Assembly: GCA_040880025.1 (NCBI GenBank)
Contig: JBBDJD010000021.1
Span: 177,316-241,315, forward strand
DNA length: 64,000 bases
Direction of reading: 5' to 3'
Origin: RCIO01 sp040880025
Lineage (GTDB): Bacteria; Pseudomonadota; Alphaproteobacteria; Rhizobiales; Rhizobiaceae
Position 1 is the stretch's first letter. Every line of letters starts with the position of its first letter. Below are positions 54,227 through 62,153 of the stretch, in pieces. The notes below the pieces were generated by a model. That model was not told where the DNA came from, ran no database searches, and saw only the letters and a program-made list of their open reading frames with translations. The position numbers were made by a program, and so were the translations under genes.

Positions 54227-54661
54227 TCAGGCGAAGCGCTTCTTCAGCGCATCGAAGCCGCCCTGGAACACATTGGCGCCCATTCCCTCCGCGATCTTGT
54301 CGGCCTCGTCGGCCGGAGCGTCGAATGTCGCGGACCAGATGGCACAGGTGCGATCGCCGTCGGTGATCGGGACAAGGGTGAGCGTGGCAATGTGGTTTGA
54401 GATCGGCTGTGGCGTCTCAAGGATTGAATACGTGACGCTGTAGTCCTTGTCGGACATCGCCAGCAATTTCTCCCGGAGGGTTGCCCCGCTGGCGACCTGG
54501 AACTTGCGCACGCAGCCGATCTCGCTGGACGGCCCACCGCCTTCGATTTCACTCTTGACCATGCGGGGATGCCAGTCTGGAAGACCGTTGAAGTCACGGA
54601 TCGCGGCCCAGACCTTCGAGGCCGGGGCGTCGATTACGCTCGAAACGGTGACAGACGCCAT
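54227..54661 (-). CDS. SRPBCC-superfamily protein (polyketide cyclase/CoxG-like)
   Basis: The 144-residue protein starts at ATG 54661. It has a START-like fold signature: VTVSSVIDAPASKVWAAIRD, DFNGLPDWHPRMVKSEIEGG and a C-terminal helix ANVFQGGFDALKKRF. Genes of this type accompany CO-dehydrogenase/xanthine-dehydrogenase-like operons (coxG), where they may help assembly or bind the hydrophobic substrate. It is the first structural gene after the AraC gene (107-base gap). Confidence 0.82.
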   Translation of the reverse strand: MASVTVSSVIDAPASKVWAAIRDFNGLPDWHPRMVKSEIEGGGPSSEIGCVRKFQVASGATLREKLLAMSDKDYSVTYSILETPQPISNHIATLTLVPITDGDRTCAIWSATFDAPADEADKIAEGMGANVFQGGFDALKKRFA

Positions 54662-54768
54662 GACAATTCCTTCCCTGCTGCAAGCCCGAAAGGAAGGATA
54701 GCGACCGAACGCCAGCATGCTTATCAAAGCGTCTGGCGGGCCTATCAATGCGTCGGATAATACGGAGC

Positions 54769-55599
54769 CTAGTGCCTCAGCTCGCGCGCGGCCGAACGGT
54801 ATGCGTTGGGCGGAACACCAAAGTGGTCCCGGAAGAAGCGCGAGAAATTGCCCTGGGTGGAAAAGCCCAGTCCGCATGCGATATCGATCAGAGGCTGCTC
54901 CGATGCCCTGAGCTGACGCGCAGCTTCCGCCATGCGCAGCGAGTTCCAATACACATTCGGCGTCAATCCCATTTGCTCCTTGAACAGCGCAAAGAAGTGC
55001 GGCCGTGACAGGCCGACGCTGCGCGCCACCTTGTCGAGACACGTGCGCTCATACATGTGGGCCTTCATCAGCGCGGTGGCCTTGCGCACGCGGTAGTCGC
55101 GCGCCCTAAAGCGGGCGTGTGCATTGCGCCCAAGCCGCTGGGCAAGTGCTGCGTCGAACACGGTTTCAATGAAGCGTTCTGTCTCGTATTCAACGATATG
55201 TCCGGGCGTATCGCCGGCGGTAAGTACGTCGAGAAGGGCCAGAGCTTGATCGTTCAGGCGGTTGTCGATCCGGATCACGCTGCGCGTGAAGATCCGGTCT
55301 TCACGCGCTGTGCCGCGCCGCTTCGCGACCCATTCGGGATCGATGTAGAAGGCGAGGAACTGGCCTTCAGAGCCGCCCGCCGGAAAATCGTGCCGGTGCG
55401 GCTCGAGCGAATTGACGCCAACCGCGATGCGGCGGCCGGGCGCGACCCGTTCGTTGCCGACCGTCATTCTGCCACCGTCTCCGGCAAGCCAGATGATGAT
55501 GTGAACTTCCTCATGCGCGTGAGTCACGAGATCATTGGCCACGTTCAGGATCGAAACATGGCCGAATGCGCCATCGAACAGCTTGATCGAGCTGGTCAT
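54769..55599 (-). CDS. AraC-family transcriptional regulator
   Basis: The 276-residue protein has an N-terminal cupin-like sensor domain (ILNVANDLVTHAHEEVHIII) and a C-terminal double helix-turn-helix (CLDKVARSVGLSRPHFFALF; LIDIACGLGFSTQGNFSRFF, followed by GVPPNAYR). It lies at the head of the molybdenum-hydroxylase operon on the same strand and is the probable activator, with a substrate-derived inducer bound by the cupin domain. Confidence 0.9.
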   Translation of the reverse strand: MTSSIKLFDGAFGHVSILNVANDLVTHAHEEVHIIIWLAGDGGRMTVGNERVAPGRRIAVGVNSLEPHRHDFPAGGSEGQFLAFYIDPEWVAKRRGTAREDRIFTRSVIRIDNRLNDQALALLDVLTAGDTPGHIVEYETERFIETVFDAALAQRLGRNAHARFRARDYRVRKATALMKAHMYERTCLDKVARSVGLSRPHFFALFKEQMGLTPNVYWNSLRMAEAARQLRASEQPLIDIACGLGFSTQGNFSRFFRDHFGVPPNAYRSAARELRH

Positions 55600-55863
55600 G
55601 ATCTCCTCCCAGGCATGCTGTGAGCCTTCGACGAAATTGTCCTTGCGCTTAGGGATTCAGTCAAGCCATGGCGATGGCAGCCGTGCATATGCCGCCGCAT
55701 AAGGAAGCCAGGCGGCGACAAGGCTCCACCACATAGAGAAGTCCTCCGTCGAACCCTCGCCTTCATCCAACCTAGTGTTTCTCCATCAGCATCGAGGCTG
55801 CAGGGGACTGTCAGAAAAGGTCCGATTTTGAGTCCCGCCCATGCGCCAGCTGGCGCGCGGCGC
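55600..55863. other. intergenic region upstream of the AraC gene
   Basis: The 264 bases lie between the AraC start and the stop of the CHASE3 gene. No gene is evident. The AraC promoter must lie here but no clear hexamers or direct repeats stand out. Confidence 0.35.
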
Positions 55864-56691
55864 CTACGCCGCCTTGATGGAAGCGGGACGATGGGTGGGG
55901 GCCGATTCTCCGCCCTCCGCCTTCTGCGCCAGCCATCTGGAGATAGTGGCCAGGTGCTTGGCCTCGTATCCCGAAAGCTCGTCTAGAAGTTCCTCGACCC
56001 GGGACCGCTCGACCGCAATTGCTTCGGCGCGTTCCTCCACCAGCTGTTCCAGTTCCTGGTTGATCTGGGCAAGCGCCTGACGCCGGCTGATCTCCCGGTT
56101 GAGCGCTACGCCCGCCACGGCTAGGCCGAACAACGCCAACAGTGCCATGAGCGACATAGCTGACAGGATCAAGAATTCGAAGCGCTGCTGATGGCGCATC
56201 AGAGACCCCGTCTCCTGATCGACGATCGATTGCGCTATGGCGAAGATCCTGCCGGTAGTCCGCTTCACCTCATTACCGCGAAGCGCAGCCACCGCAGCTT
56301 CGAAGCCGTTCTTGCTGAATGTGAGGAGCACAAGATCCAGCTGCGCGTTCCGCTCCTCGGTCAGTTTGAATAGCGTGGCCAGCTCGTCCACCAGTGCGGG
56401 TCTTGCGCCGACCAGATCCTTAAGCTCGGCCCGGATCGTCGAAACCCGGTTCTTCGATTCCAGATAGCTCAGCAGATAATCGCCGTCTTCGGTGAGAATG
56501 AAGGCACGTTGCGCCCGCTCGGCGCTCACCACCGCGTGGTAATATTCTGCGATCGTGTTTCGCAGCGCATTCGCCTGCTTCCATTCGGCGTCGTTATTCC
56601 TGGCAATCCAAATTGCGGCCAGCGCGAGTGCGGCCAGGACGCACAATCCCGCCACAAGCAGCAGCAGGCGGCCGATGTGGAAGCGGGGCAT
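55864..56691 (-). CDS. CHASE3-domain membrane protein without output domain
   Basis: The 275-residue protein starts at ATG 56691, which follows GGAGGG at 4-base spacing. Helix 1 spans about residues 6-30 (LLLLVAGLCVLAALALAAIW), then a CHASE3-type sensor (VVSAERAQRAFILTEDGDYL; helical to residue 175), helix 2 at about 180-205 (ALLALFGLAVAGVAL), and a cytoplasmic coiled coil of about 70 residues (QALAQINQELEQLVEERAEA). Typical CHASE3 proteins continue with a histidine kinase or GGDEF domain; this one stops. It may signal through a partner protein. Confidence 0.72.
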   Translation of the reverse strand: MPRFHIGRLLLLVAGLCVLAALALAAIWIARNNDAEWKQANALRNTIAEYYHAVVSAERAQRAFILTEDGDYLLSYLESKNRVSTIRAELKDLVGARPALVDELATLFKLTEERNAQLDLVLLTFSKNGFEAAVAALRGNEVKRTTGRIFAIAQSIVDQETGSLMRHQQRFEFLILSAMSLMALLALFGLAVAGVALNREISRRQALAQINQELEQLVEERAEAIAVERSRVEELLDELSGYEAKHLATISRWLAQKAEGGESAPTHRPASIKAA

Positions 56692-56795
56692 ATTGCCCTC
56701 CGATAGCTCGACTGGTGGAAATGAGGAACGCGAGCGAATCGGCACATGCGCCCGCAAATACGCCTAGTACCGGATTGGTGATTGATGTCCAGCTT

Positions 56796-56924
56796 GTGTT
56801 CGGCGCTCGGCCCAGCAAGCGGACCAATACCTTGTGGGACCACAAGCGGATGCGGTGGCAGCGTGGCACCGGAATGCGGCTGGACCACCTGGTCGCTGAA
56901 GCCAGAACCAGCGTGATCGCTTGA
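56796..56924 (+). pseudogene. exonuclease III-like C-terminal fragment
   Basis: The plus-strand frame ending at TGA 56922-56924 reads NTLWDHKRMRWQRGTGMRLD, then HLVAEARTS. This resembles the XthA segment 'YTFWDYKRxxWxRxxGLRLDHLLLS', where the Asp-His pair is catalytic. The frame stops shortly after and the N-terminal 200 residues are missing, so it is a relic. The start coordinate is approximate. Confidence 0.45.
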
Positions 56925-57076
56925 TCCACGCGAGCGATGACCGTTCAGTTCGTGGATTGGATGGGGCCAGTAGTCGAAAGGCTGTTTGTGTTGCCGAAAG
57001 GAACTGGATTGGGATCGGCGACTTGATGTCGCCGTCGTTTACGGTTCTCTTTGCGACAAGAACACAGGAGTTGCCG

Positions 57077-57597
57077 ATGGCCATCACGCGAAGAGAAGAA
57101 GAACGTGCCCTGAGCAAGAACGAGCGGGAGCTGGTCGAGCGGTCGCACCATCCTGTGCTGCAAGATCTCCCAGATGCGGAACTCTCCAGCCTCGTCAAGT
57201 TGATGCGGGAGCGGCGCGACAAGGCTTCCGACCAGGCCAAACAGCGACGCCGGGAAATGCGGGGCAAAGGACAGCCACGAGGCGCCACTCCGTCGAGTGC
57301 TGATGATGGCTCGAAACGAAAGGTCGAAGTGCTGGCCATGGCCATGCGGCGGCTGAACAAGGAAGTCGAGCGGCACGGCGTATGGCGGCCAGCGTGTCAC
57401 TGGTCGAAAATGCTCGCAAGGCCATGAACTTGAAGCAGGAGGCAGGGGAGCAGGGCGCTGCCTTCAACAGCCGCCATGCCCATAAGGGAATGCGTAAGAT
57501 CGCATCCAGCCACCGCGAGAAGATCGTCCGCCCCATGGAACTTGGGCGGCAGCGCCAGGCCGGCAAGGTCGCTCAGGCCAAGCGCGACGGGCGGTAA
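57077..57597 (+). pseudogene. frameshifted conserved rhizobial hypothetical gene
   Basis: The ATG at 57077 follows GGAG and reads MAITRREEERALSKNERELV and later KLMRERRDKASDQAKQRRRE, a pattern familiar from small basic proteins of Hyphomicrobiales. Near 57374 the frame changes: the continuation MAASVSLVENARKAMNLKQE lies two bases out of phase and runs to TAA at 57597. Removing 2 bases there would restore one protein of about 170 residues. The first frame otherwise ends at 57427. Function unknown. Confidence 0.65.
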
Positions 57598-57763
57598 TAT
57601 AACCTGTAGTCCGCGCCCCAAGGGCGTTGACGAGGATACTCTGCGTTGTTTCGGGCATCCATTTCTTTCGAGCGGCACCTTGCAGGCCTCCGCGACATGC
57701 ACAATTTTGCGTTTGCGTAGGTCAACTACCCGCGAAGGCAGTTGCCCCGAAACGGTACGCGAG

Positions 57764-58201
57764 ATGCACCGCGTCTGCGCTGATGGCGGCGCGTCGGGCG
57801 AGGCCATCGTCAAGCGGGGACACGGCCCCGCGGCCCGCTTCATCGCCTGGGTCGTGCGGTTTCCGACAGCGGGAAGGCATCCGCTTCACGTCGCCTTCAC
57901 CGAGCGCGATGGCTTGGAGACCTGGACGCGGGAGTTCGGACCCTACTGCTTCACAAGCCGCCTCAGCGAACGCGACGGCCGGCTGGTGGAACGGTTCGGC
58001 CCGCTTCAGTTCCGTTTCGATCTGCCCTCAGATGACAAGGGTCTCGTGATGGAGATGCGCGGTTGGAGCTGTTTTGGTGTTCCGCTGCCGATGGCGCTCG
58101 CACCGCGGAGCCGCGCCCGCGAATGGCAGAAGGATGGGCGCTTCCGATTCGACGTGCTGGTCGCGCTGCCGATCGTCGGCCCAATTGTGCGGGACTCGTA
58201 G
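57764..58201 (+). CDS. DUF4166 domain protein, apparently N-terminally truncated
   Basis: The 145-residue frame begins at ATG 57764 (MHRVCADGGASGEAIVKRGH) and follows the DUF4166 pattern: GPAARFIAWVVRFPTAGRHP, WTREFGPYCFTSRLSERDGR, RLVERFGPLQFRFDLPSDDK and WQKDGRFRFDVLVALPIVGP. Homologues carry about 25-40 further residues upstream, ending in 'LPxxVRxMH'. Here CPETVREMH precedes in frame but the sequence before it looks unrelated, so the 5' end is probably broken. No clear ribosome site precedes 57764. Confidence 0.6.
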   Translation: MHRVCADGGASGEAIVKRGHGPAARFIAWVVRFPTAGRHPLHVAFTERDGLETWTREFGPYCFTSRLSERDGRLVERFGPLQFRFDLPSDDKGLVMEMRGWSCFGVPLPMALAPRSRAREWQKDGRFRFDVLVALPIVGPIVRDS

Positions 58202-58217
58202 CCAATGGGGGCTGACC

Positions 58218-58910
58218 TCAAGCGCTTGCGTCATCCACAGGCGACAATGTGGGCTGCACCAATTCGATCCCAAACAGAGGTCCTCCAGGTGATTGGAGCC
58301 TCGCCCCTAAGGCAAGCCCGCCGAGGTCGATGGGCGCGAAGCCCATGTGCCGAAGGAGGCGCGCCACCTCCTTCTTTGCGCGCCGGTGGTCGCCGCTCAT
58401 GAACAGGACTCGTCGGCCGCCGGCAGCATCGGGTCCGGAGGCCAGCAGCGCGGCTGGCAGCGTATTGAGGCACTTAACGACATGCGCGCCGACGGCAAGG
58501 GTCACGAGGACCTCGCTGGAGGAGCCTGCATCTTCATCCAGGGAAACGCCGTTCGCCATGACGTTGGTCGCATCGATCAGGATACGGCCCTCCCAATCAG
58601 CCACCTCGCCGAGTACCGATGCCGCGGCGGACCACGGCACCGCCAGCACCACGATCTCGGCATCTGCGGCCTGCTTCGCACCAGCACCCAGGGCGGAACC
58701 GCGCGAACGTGCGCTCGCGCCGATCTGCGCGCTGTTCTTTCGGCCGCCAATTACTGTTGCGATCCCCGCTCGAGCCAGCAGCGCGGCGATGGCGCTTCCG
58801 AGCCTGCCCGTACCGATCACGCCGACGGTGTGGCCGTAGGTGTTTTCCAATTGCCGTTCAGGCCGTATCGGCCTTCCTCCAATACAATCGCATAGTTGAA
58901 CGATGGCCAT
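58218..58910 (-). CDS. NAD(P)-binding oxidoreductase (F420-dependent NADP reductase-like)
   Basis: The protein has about 230 residues; I chose ATG 58910, though the frame is open to 58964. GHTVGVIGTGRLGSAIAALL is a Rossmann GxGxxG start, VIGGRKNSAQ matches the NADP-phosphate loop, and ADAEIVVLAVPWSAAASVLG and HVVKCLNTLPAALLASGPDA follow the NpdG/F420-NADP-reductase pattern also found in bacteria without F420. It is transcribed away from the hydrolase cluster. Confidence 0.75.
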   Translation of the reverse strand: MAIVQLCDCIGGRPIRPERQLENTYGHTVGVIGTGRLGSAIAALLARAGIATVIGGRKNSAQIGASARSRGSALGAGAKQAADAEIVVLAVPWSAAASVLGEVADWEGRILIDATNVMANGVSLDEDAGSSSEVLVTLAVGAHVVKCLNTLPAALLASGPDAAGGRRVLFMSGDHRRAKKEVARLLRHMGFAPIDLGGLALGARLQSPGGPLFGIELVQPTLSPVDDASA

Positions 58911-59054
58911 GGCGGCACCGAGTGAATCCGTGTGAAACAGTGTCAAGGCTCCATCAGTTTGCAACGTTTAGCGACGCTTAACTCGTCTCCTGCCGCAACG
59001 GCAGCCAGTCTCTTCGGCACCCGGAATGATCCGGTCCAACGATGGGAGACTGAG

Positions 59055-59810
59055 ATGTTGAAGACAATAGTTGCCGGACTTGCCGTCACGGCGTCATTGA
59101 TGGCTATGAGCCTCACGGCCGCCTATGCCGAGGTGAAGAACGTCGTGCTGGTGCACGGCGCATGGGCCGACGGTTCCGGCTGGCGGCCAATCTACGAGAT
59201 ATTGAAGGCCGACGGCTACACGGTTCGAATGGTGCAGAACCCGCTGACCTCCCTCACGGCGGACGTCGCGGCGACTGATCGAGTTCTCGATCGCATGGAC
59301 GGCCCAACGATCCTAGTCGGGCATTCCTACGGAGGCGCTGTCATCACCGAGGCCGGCGACCACGATAAGGTGGTGGGCCTCGTTTATCTCGAAGCGTTCA
59401 TACCGGATGTGGGTGAATCGGTCTTCGGGTTGATCCCGCAGGATCCCGGCCATCCGCCCCCGTTCGACTTTAGTGCGGACGGCTATGCCTTCTTCAAGGA
59501 AGCGGCTTTCGTGCCAGGTTTCGCCGATGCGGTGCCGGAGTCCGACGCAGAATTCCTGCGTGATTCGCAGGTGCCGATCTCACTCCACGATGCGGGCTCT
59601 TTCCCGCTGACGGTCGCCGCCTGGAAAGACAAGCCGAGCTGGTACCAGCTTGCAAAGGCCGATCACGTCATCCCGCCCGAAGCGCAGAAGCTGATGTCAC
59701 AGCGCGCCGGCTCGACCGTCGTCGAGGTCGAGGGCGGGCATCTGGCATTCATCGCCCATGCCCAGGCCACCGCTGACCTGATCAAGCAGGCCGCTGCTTC
59801 GGTCGACTAA
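59055..59810 (+). CDS. exported alpha/beta hydrolase
   Basis: The 251-residue protein starts at ATG 59055 (GGGAG upstream). It has a signal peptide (MLKTIVAGLAVTASLMAMSL, cleavage near AYA). The hydrolase core has NVVLVHGAWADGSGWRPIYE (oxyanion HG), nucleophile elbow LVGHSYGGAVI and the late His in VEVEGGHLAFIAH. It resembles EstC-like/salicylate-esterase-type hydrolases. It is the first of three tandem hydrolase genes and is followed by a hairpin at 59860-59892. Confidence 0.85.
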   Translation: MLKTIVAGLAVTASLMAMSLTAAYAEVKNVVLVHGAWADGSGWRPIYEILKADGYTVRMVQNPLTSLTADVAATDRVLDRMDGPTILVGHSYGGAVITEAGDHDKVVGLVYLEAFIPDVGESVFGLIPQDPGHPPPFDFSADGYAFFKEAAFVPGFADAVPESDAEFLRDSQVPISLHDAGSFPLTVAAWKDKPSWYQLAKADHVIPPEAQKLMSQRAGSTVVEVEGGHLAFIAHAQATADLIKQAAASVD

Positions 59811-59859
59811 ACCGGCGACCGAGCCCGGCGCGGGCGGCCCCCTCCAGCCCGCGACCAGC

Positions 59860-59892
59860 GTGCCGCCACTGCCCCGCACAAGGTGGCGGCAC
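59860..59892 (+). terminator. hairpin after first hydrolase gene
   Basis: GTGCCGCCAC (59860-59869) pairs perfectly with GTGGCGGCAC (59883-59892) across a 13-base loop. It is GC-rich without a T-run, probably an mRNA-stabilising or weak termination element between hydrolase genes one and two. Confidence 0.5.
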
Positions 59893-59924
59893 GCACCCCA
59901 ACCTCTCAAGCAAGGAATACGCTC

Positions 59925-60767
59925 ATGCCCACCTTCACCACAACCGACTGCACAGTCATCAATTACAAGGACTGGGGCGCTGGCAGGCCGATCGTCTTCA
60001 GCCACGGCTGGCCCCTGACAGCCGACGCATTCGAAGATCAGATGTTCTTTTTCGCCGAACGCGGATTTCGCATCATCGCTCATGACCGCCGCGGCCATGG
60101 TCACTCCAGCCAGCCTTTCCACGGCAACGATATGGACACTTATGCGGACGACCTCGCCGCACTGGTGCGCCATCTCGATCTCAAAGACGCCATCCACATC
60201 GGTCATTCGACCGGCGGTGGGGAGGTAACGCGCTACGTCGGCCGCCACGGTACCGGCCGCGTGGGCATGGCCGTGCTCATCGGTGCGGTGCCACCACTGA
60301 TGCTGAAAACTTCCGCCAACCCCCTCGGTTTGCCGATCGACATTTTCGACGGCATACGAGCCGGCGTACTCGCTGACCGCTCGCAATTCTTCCTCGACCT
60401 GAGCTTGCCTTTCTACGGTTACAACCGGACGGGCGCGAAGGTCAGCCAGGGGGTCCGAGATTCCTTCTGGCGGCAGGGTATGATGGCGGGCATGCCGGCT
60501 AGCGTCTACTGCATCAAGGCCTTCTCCGAGACCGATCTCACTGACGACCTGAAACGCTTCGACGTGCCGACGCTCATCCTGCATGGCGACGACGACCAGA
60601 TTGTGCCGATCGCGGCGTCCGGCAACCTCAGTTCGAAGATCGTCAAAGGCGCCGAGTTCGTCGTCTACCAGGGCGGCGACCATGGCATTTGCACCACGCA
60701 GAAGGACCGGGTGAACGCCGAGCTCTTTCGCTTCCTCACAGAATCGGCTGCCCGCAAGGCGGCATGA
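59925..60767 (+). CDS. alpha/beta hydrolase, non-haem chloroperoxidase/arylesterase type
   Basis: The 280-residue cytosolic enzyme starts at ATG 59925 (AAGGAA upstream). The core reads IVFSHGWPLTADAFEDQMFF, IIAHDRRGHGHSSQP, nucleophile elbow IGHSTGGGEVTRYVGRHG and the His in YQGGDHGICTTQKD. This is the classic cofactor-free haloperoxidase/esterase subfamily, which also performs perhydrolysis in vitro. A 9-bp hairpin lies between it and the third hydrolase gene. Confidence 0.9.
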   Translation: MPTFTTTDCTVINYKDWGAGRPIVFSHGWPLTADAFEDQMFFFAERGFRIIAHDRRGHGHSSQPFHGNDMDTYADDLAALVRHLDLKDAIHIGHSTGGGEVTRYVGRHGTGRVGMAVLIGAVPPLMLKTSANPLGLPIDIFDGIRAGVLADRSQFFLDLSLPFYGYNRTGAKVSQGVRDSFWRQGMMAGMPASVYCIKAFSETDLTDDLKRFDVPTLILHGDDDQIVPIAASGNLSSKIVKGAEFVVYQGGDHGICTTQKDRVNAELFRFLTESAARKAA

Positions 60768-60773
60768 CATCAG

Positions 60774-60795
60774 GCCCGGCGGCTTTCCGCCGGGC
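60774..60795 (+). terminator. hairpin between second and third hydrolase genes
   Basis: GCCCGGCGG (60774-60782) and CCGCCGGGC (60787-60795) form a perfect 9-bp stem with a CTTT loop, six bases after the second hydrolase stop. No T-run follows. Confidence 0.55.
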
Positions 60796-60835
60796 TCCAT
60801 CAGCGCAATTCAACCTATTCCCACAGGAGGGGAAA

Positions 60836-61684
60836 ATGGATCAGAATATCAGCACCGCACATCGCAACGACACCTTCACCGGCCGCGACGACTACAGCAT
60901 CGCATATCAGACGTGGGCACCTGCGGGCGATCCGCGTGCCATCATGCTCATTGTGCCCGGTTTCAACTCGCATAGCGGCTACTTCGGCTGGACAGCCCAA
61001 CAACTCGCATCAATCGGCTTCGCGTCCTATGCCATCGACCTTCGGGGACGCGGCAAGTCGGACGGTGAACGCTTTTATGTGGACTCGTTCTCGGACTACG
61101 TGTCCGACGTCGAAGGCCTGATGTCGGTGGCCAAGGCAGAGAACCCGGGCAAGCCGATCTATGTGCTCGGCCACAGCGCCGGCGGCGTCATCGCATGCGT
61201 TTTCACCATCGAGAACCAGCCGGAGCTGTCAGGGCTGATTTGTGAGAGTTTTGCATTCCAAGTCCCGGCGCCGGATTTTGTGCTGGCGGTTCTCGGAGGC
61301 GTTAGTCACATCGCCCCGCATGCCCATGTTCTGGCTCTGAAGAACAAGGACTTCTCTCGCGACCCGGCGGTGGTGGCGGCGATGGACGCCGACCCGCTCA
61401 TCGCCCATGAGACGCAGCCGACCAGAACGGTCGCCGAGATGGCGCGCGCCGATGAACGGCTGAAAGGCGAATTCTCGCGCATTACGCTGCCGGTCTTCAT
61501 CATGCATGGCACCAAAGATGTGGTGACGAAGCCGAGCGGCAGCCAGTTCTTTTACGACAATATCGGCGCTCGCGACCGCAGGCTGAAGCTCTACGAAGGT
61601 CATTTCCACGACCTGTTGAACGATGTCGACAAGGAAACGGTAATGGTCGACATCCTCGCCTGGCTCGATGAGCGGGTGAAGTAA
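60836..61684 (+). CDS. alpha/beta hydrolase, monoacylglycerol-lipase-like (serine aminopeptidase S33)
   Basis: The 282-residue protein starts at ATG 60836 after AGGAGGGG. It has the Hydrolase_4 layout: AIMLIVPGFNSHSGYFGWTA, YAIDLRGRGKSDGERFYVDS, nucleophile elbow VLGHSAGGVIACVF, Asp in FIMHGTKDVVTKPSGS and His in YEGHFHDLLNDVD. It probably cleaves short or medium acyl esters in the cytoplasm. A 12-bp hairpin follows its stop. Confidence 0.9.
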   Translation: MDQNISTAHRNDTFTGRDDYSIAYQTWAPAGDPRAIMLIVPGFNSHSGYFGWTAQQLASIGFASYAIDLRGRGKSDGERFYVDSFSDYVSDVEGLMSVAKAENPGKPIYVLGHSAGGVIACVFTIENQPELSGLICESFAFQVPAPDFVLAVLGGVSHIAPHAHVLALKNKDFSRDPAVVAAMDADPLIAHETQPTRTVAEMARADERLKGEFSRITLPVFIMHGTKDVVTKPSGSQFFYDNIGARDRRLKLYEGHFHDLLNDVDKETVMVDILAWLDERVK

Positions 61685-61688
61685 GCTA

Positions 61689-61716
61689 TTGGCCGGCGCG
61701 GCGACGCGCCGGCCAA
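61689..61716 (+). terminator. strong hairpin ending the hydrolase cluster
   Basis: TTGGCCGGCGCG (61689-61700) pairs perfectly with CGCGCCGGCCAA (61705-61716) around a GCGA tetraloop, starting 4 bases after the third hydrolase stop. The stem is very stable; only two Ts follow, so termination would be of the high-GC type. Confidence 0.65.
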
Positions 61717-62153
61717 TTCCGTGTAAGATCTGGCATGTGCGTCCTCTCGGCCCCAGAGCATTTCCCGGGCCAGCATCGGCCGACGAACCGATAGGCAGTT
61801 CGACGCCCGCAATCACACGGAGCGGTTCGAAGCCTGGCGGAGGTTCGATGCGTCTGGGCGCTCGACGACTGCCCCAGAGACCTCATGATCCCCTTGTGCG
61901 GGCACGCGACTAGCGGGCTCAGCTACGTGCATCCCTCCCAGGTTGCCGCCGACCTTCTCTACGACCTATCTCCCAATGTCATGCACAGGGCACGATCATT
62001 GACGCCTCAAACCTGCTCTTCAAAAGTGCCGCTGACAACCTCTGGCAGGTAGGTCGAGCGCGAATATCGCGCTACTCCTTCTACCATTTTACAATTGCAG
62101 CACACGGCGTGCGGTGCCACAGTTTTACGTCGTATCATTCTCGGATTGCCGTC
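61717..62153. other. intergenic region upstream of the winged-helix/NTPase regulator
   Basis: These 437 bases hold no supportable gene; short frames on both strands are Arg/Ser-rich. The regulator's promoter must lie in the last 100-150 bases, where AT content rises (ACGTCGTATCATTCTCGG), but no clear hexamer pair was assigned. Confidence 0.4.
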
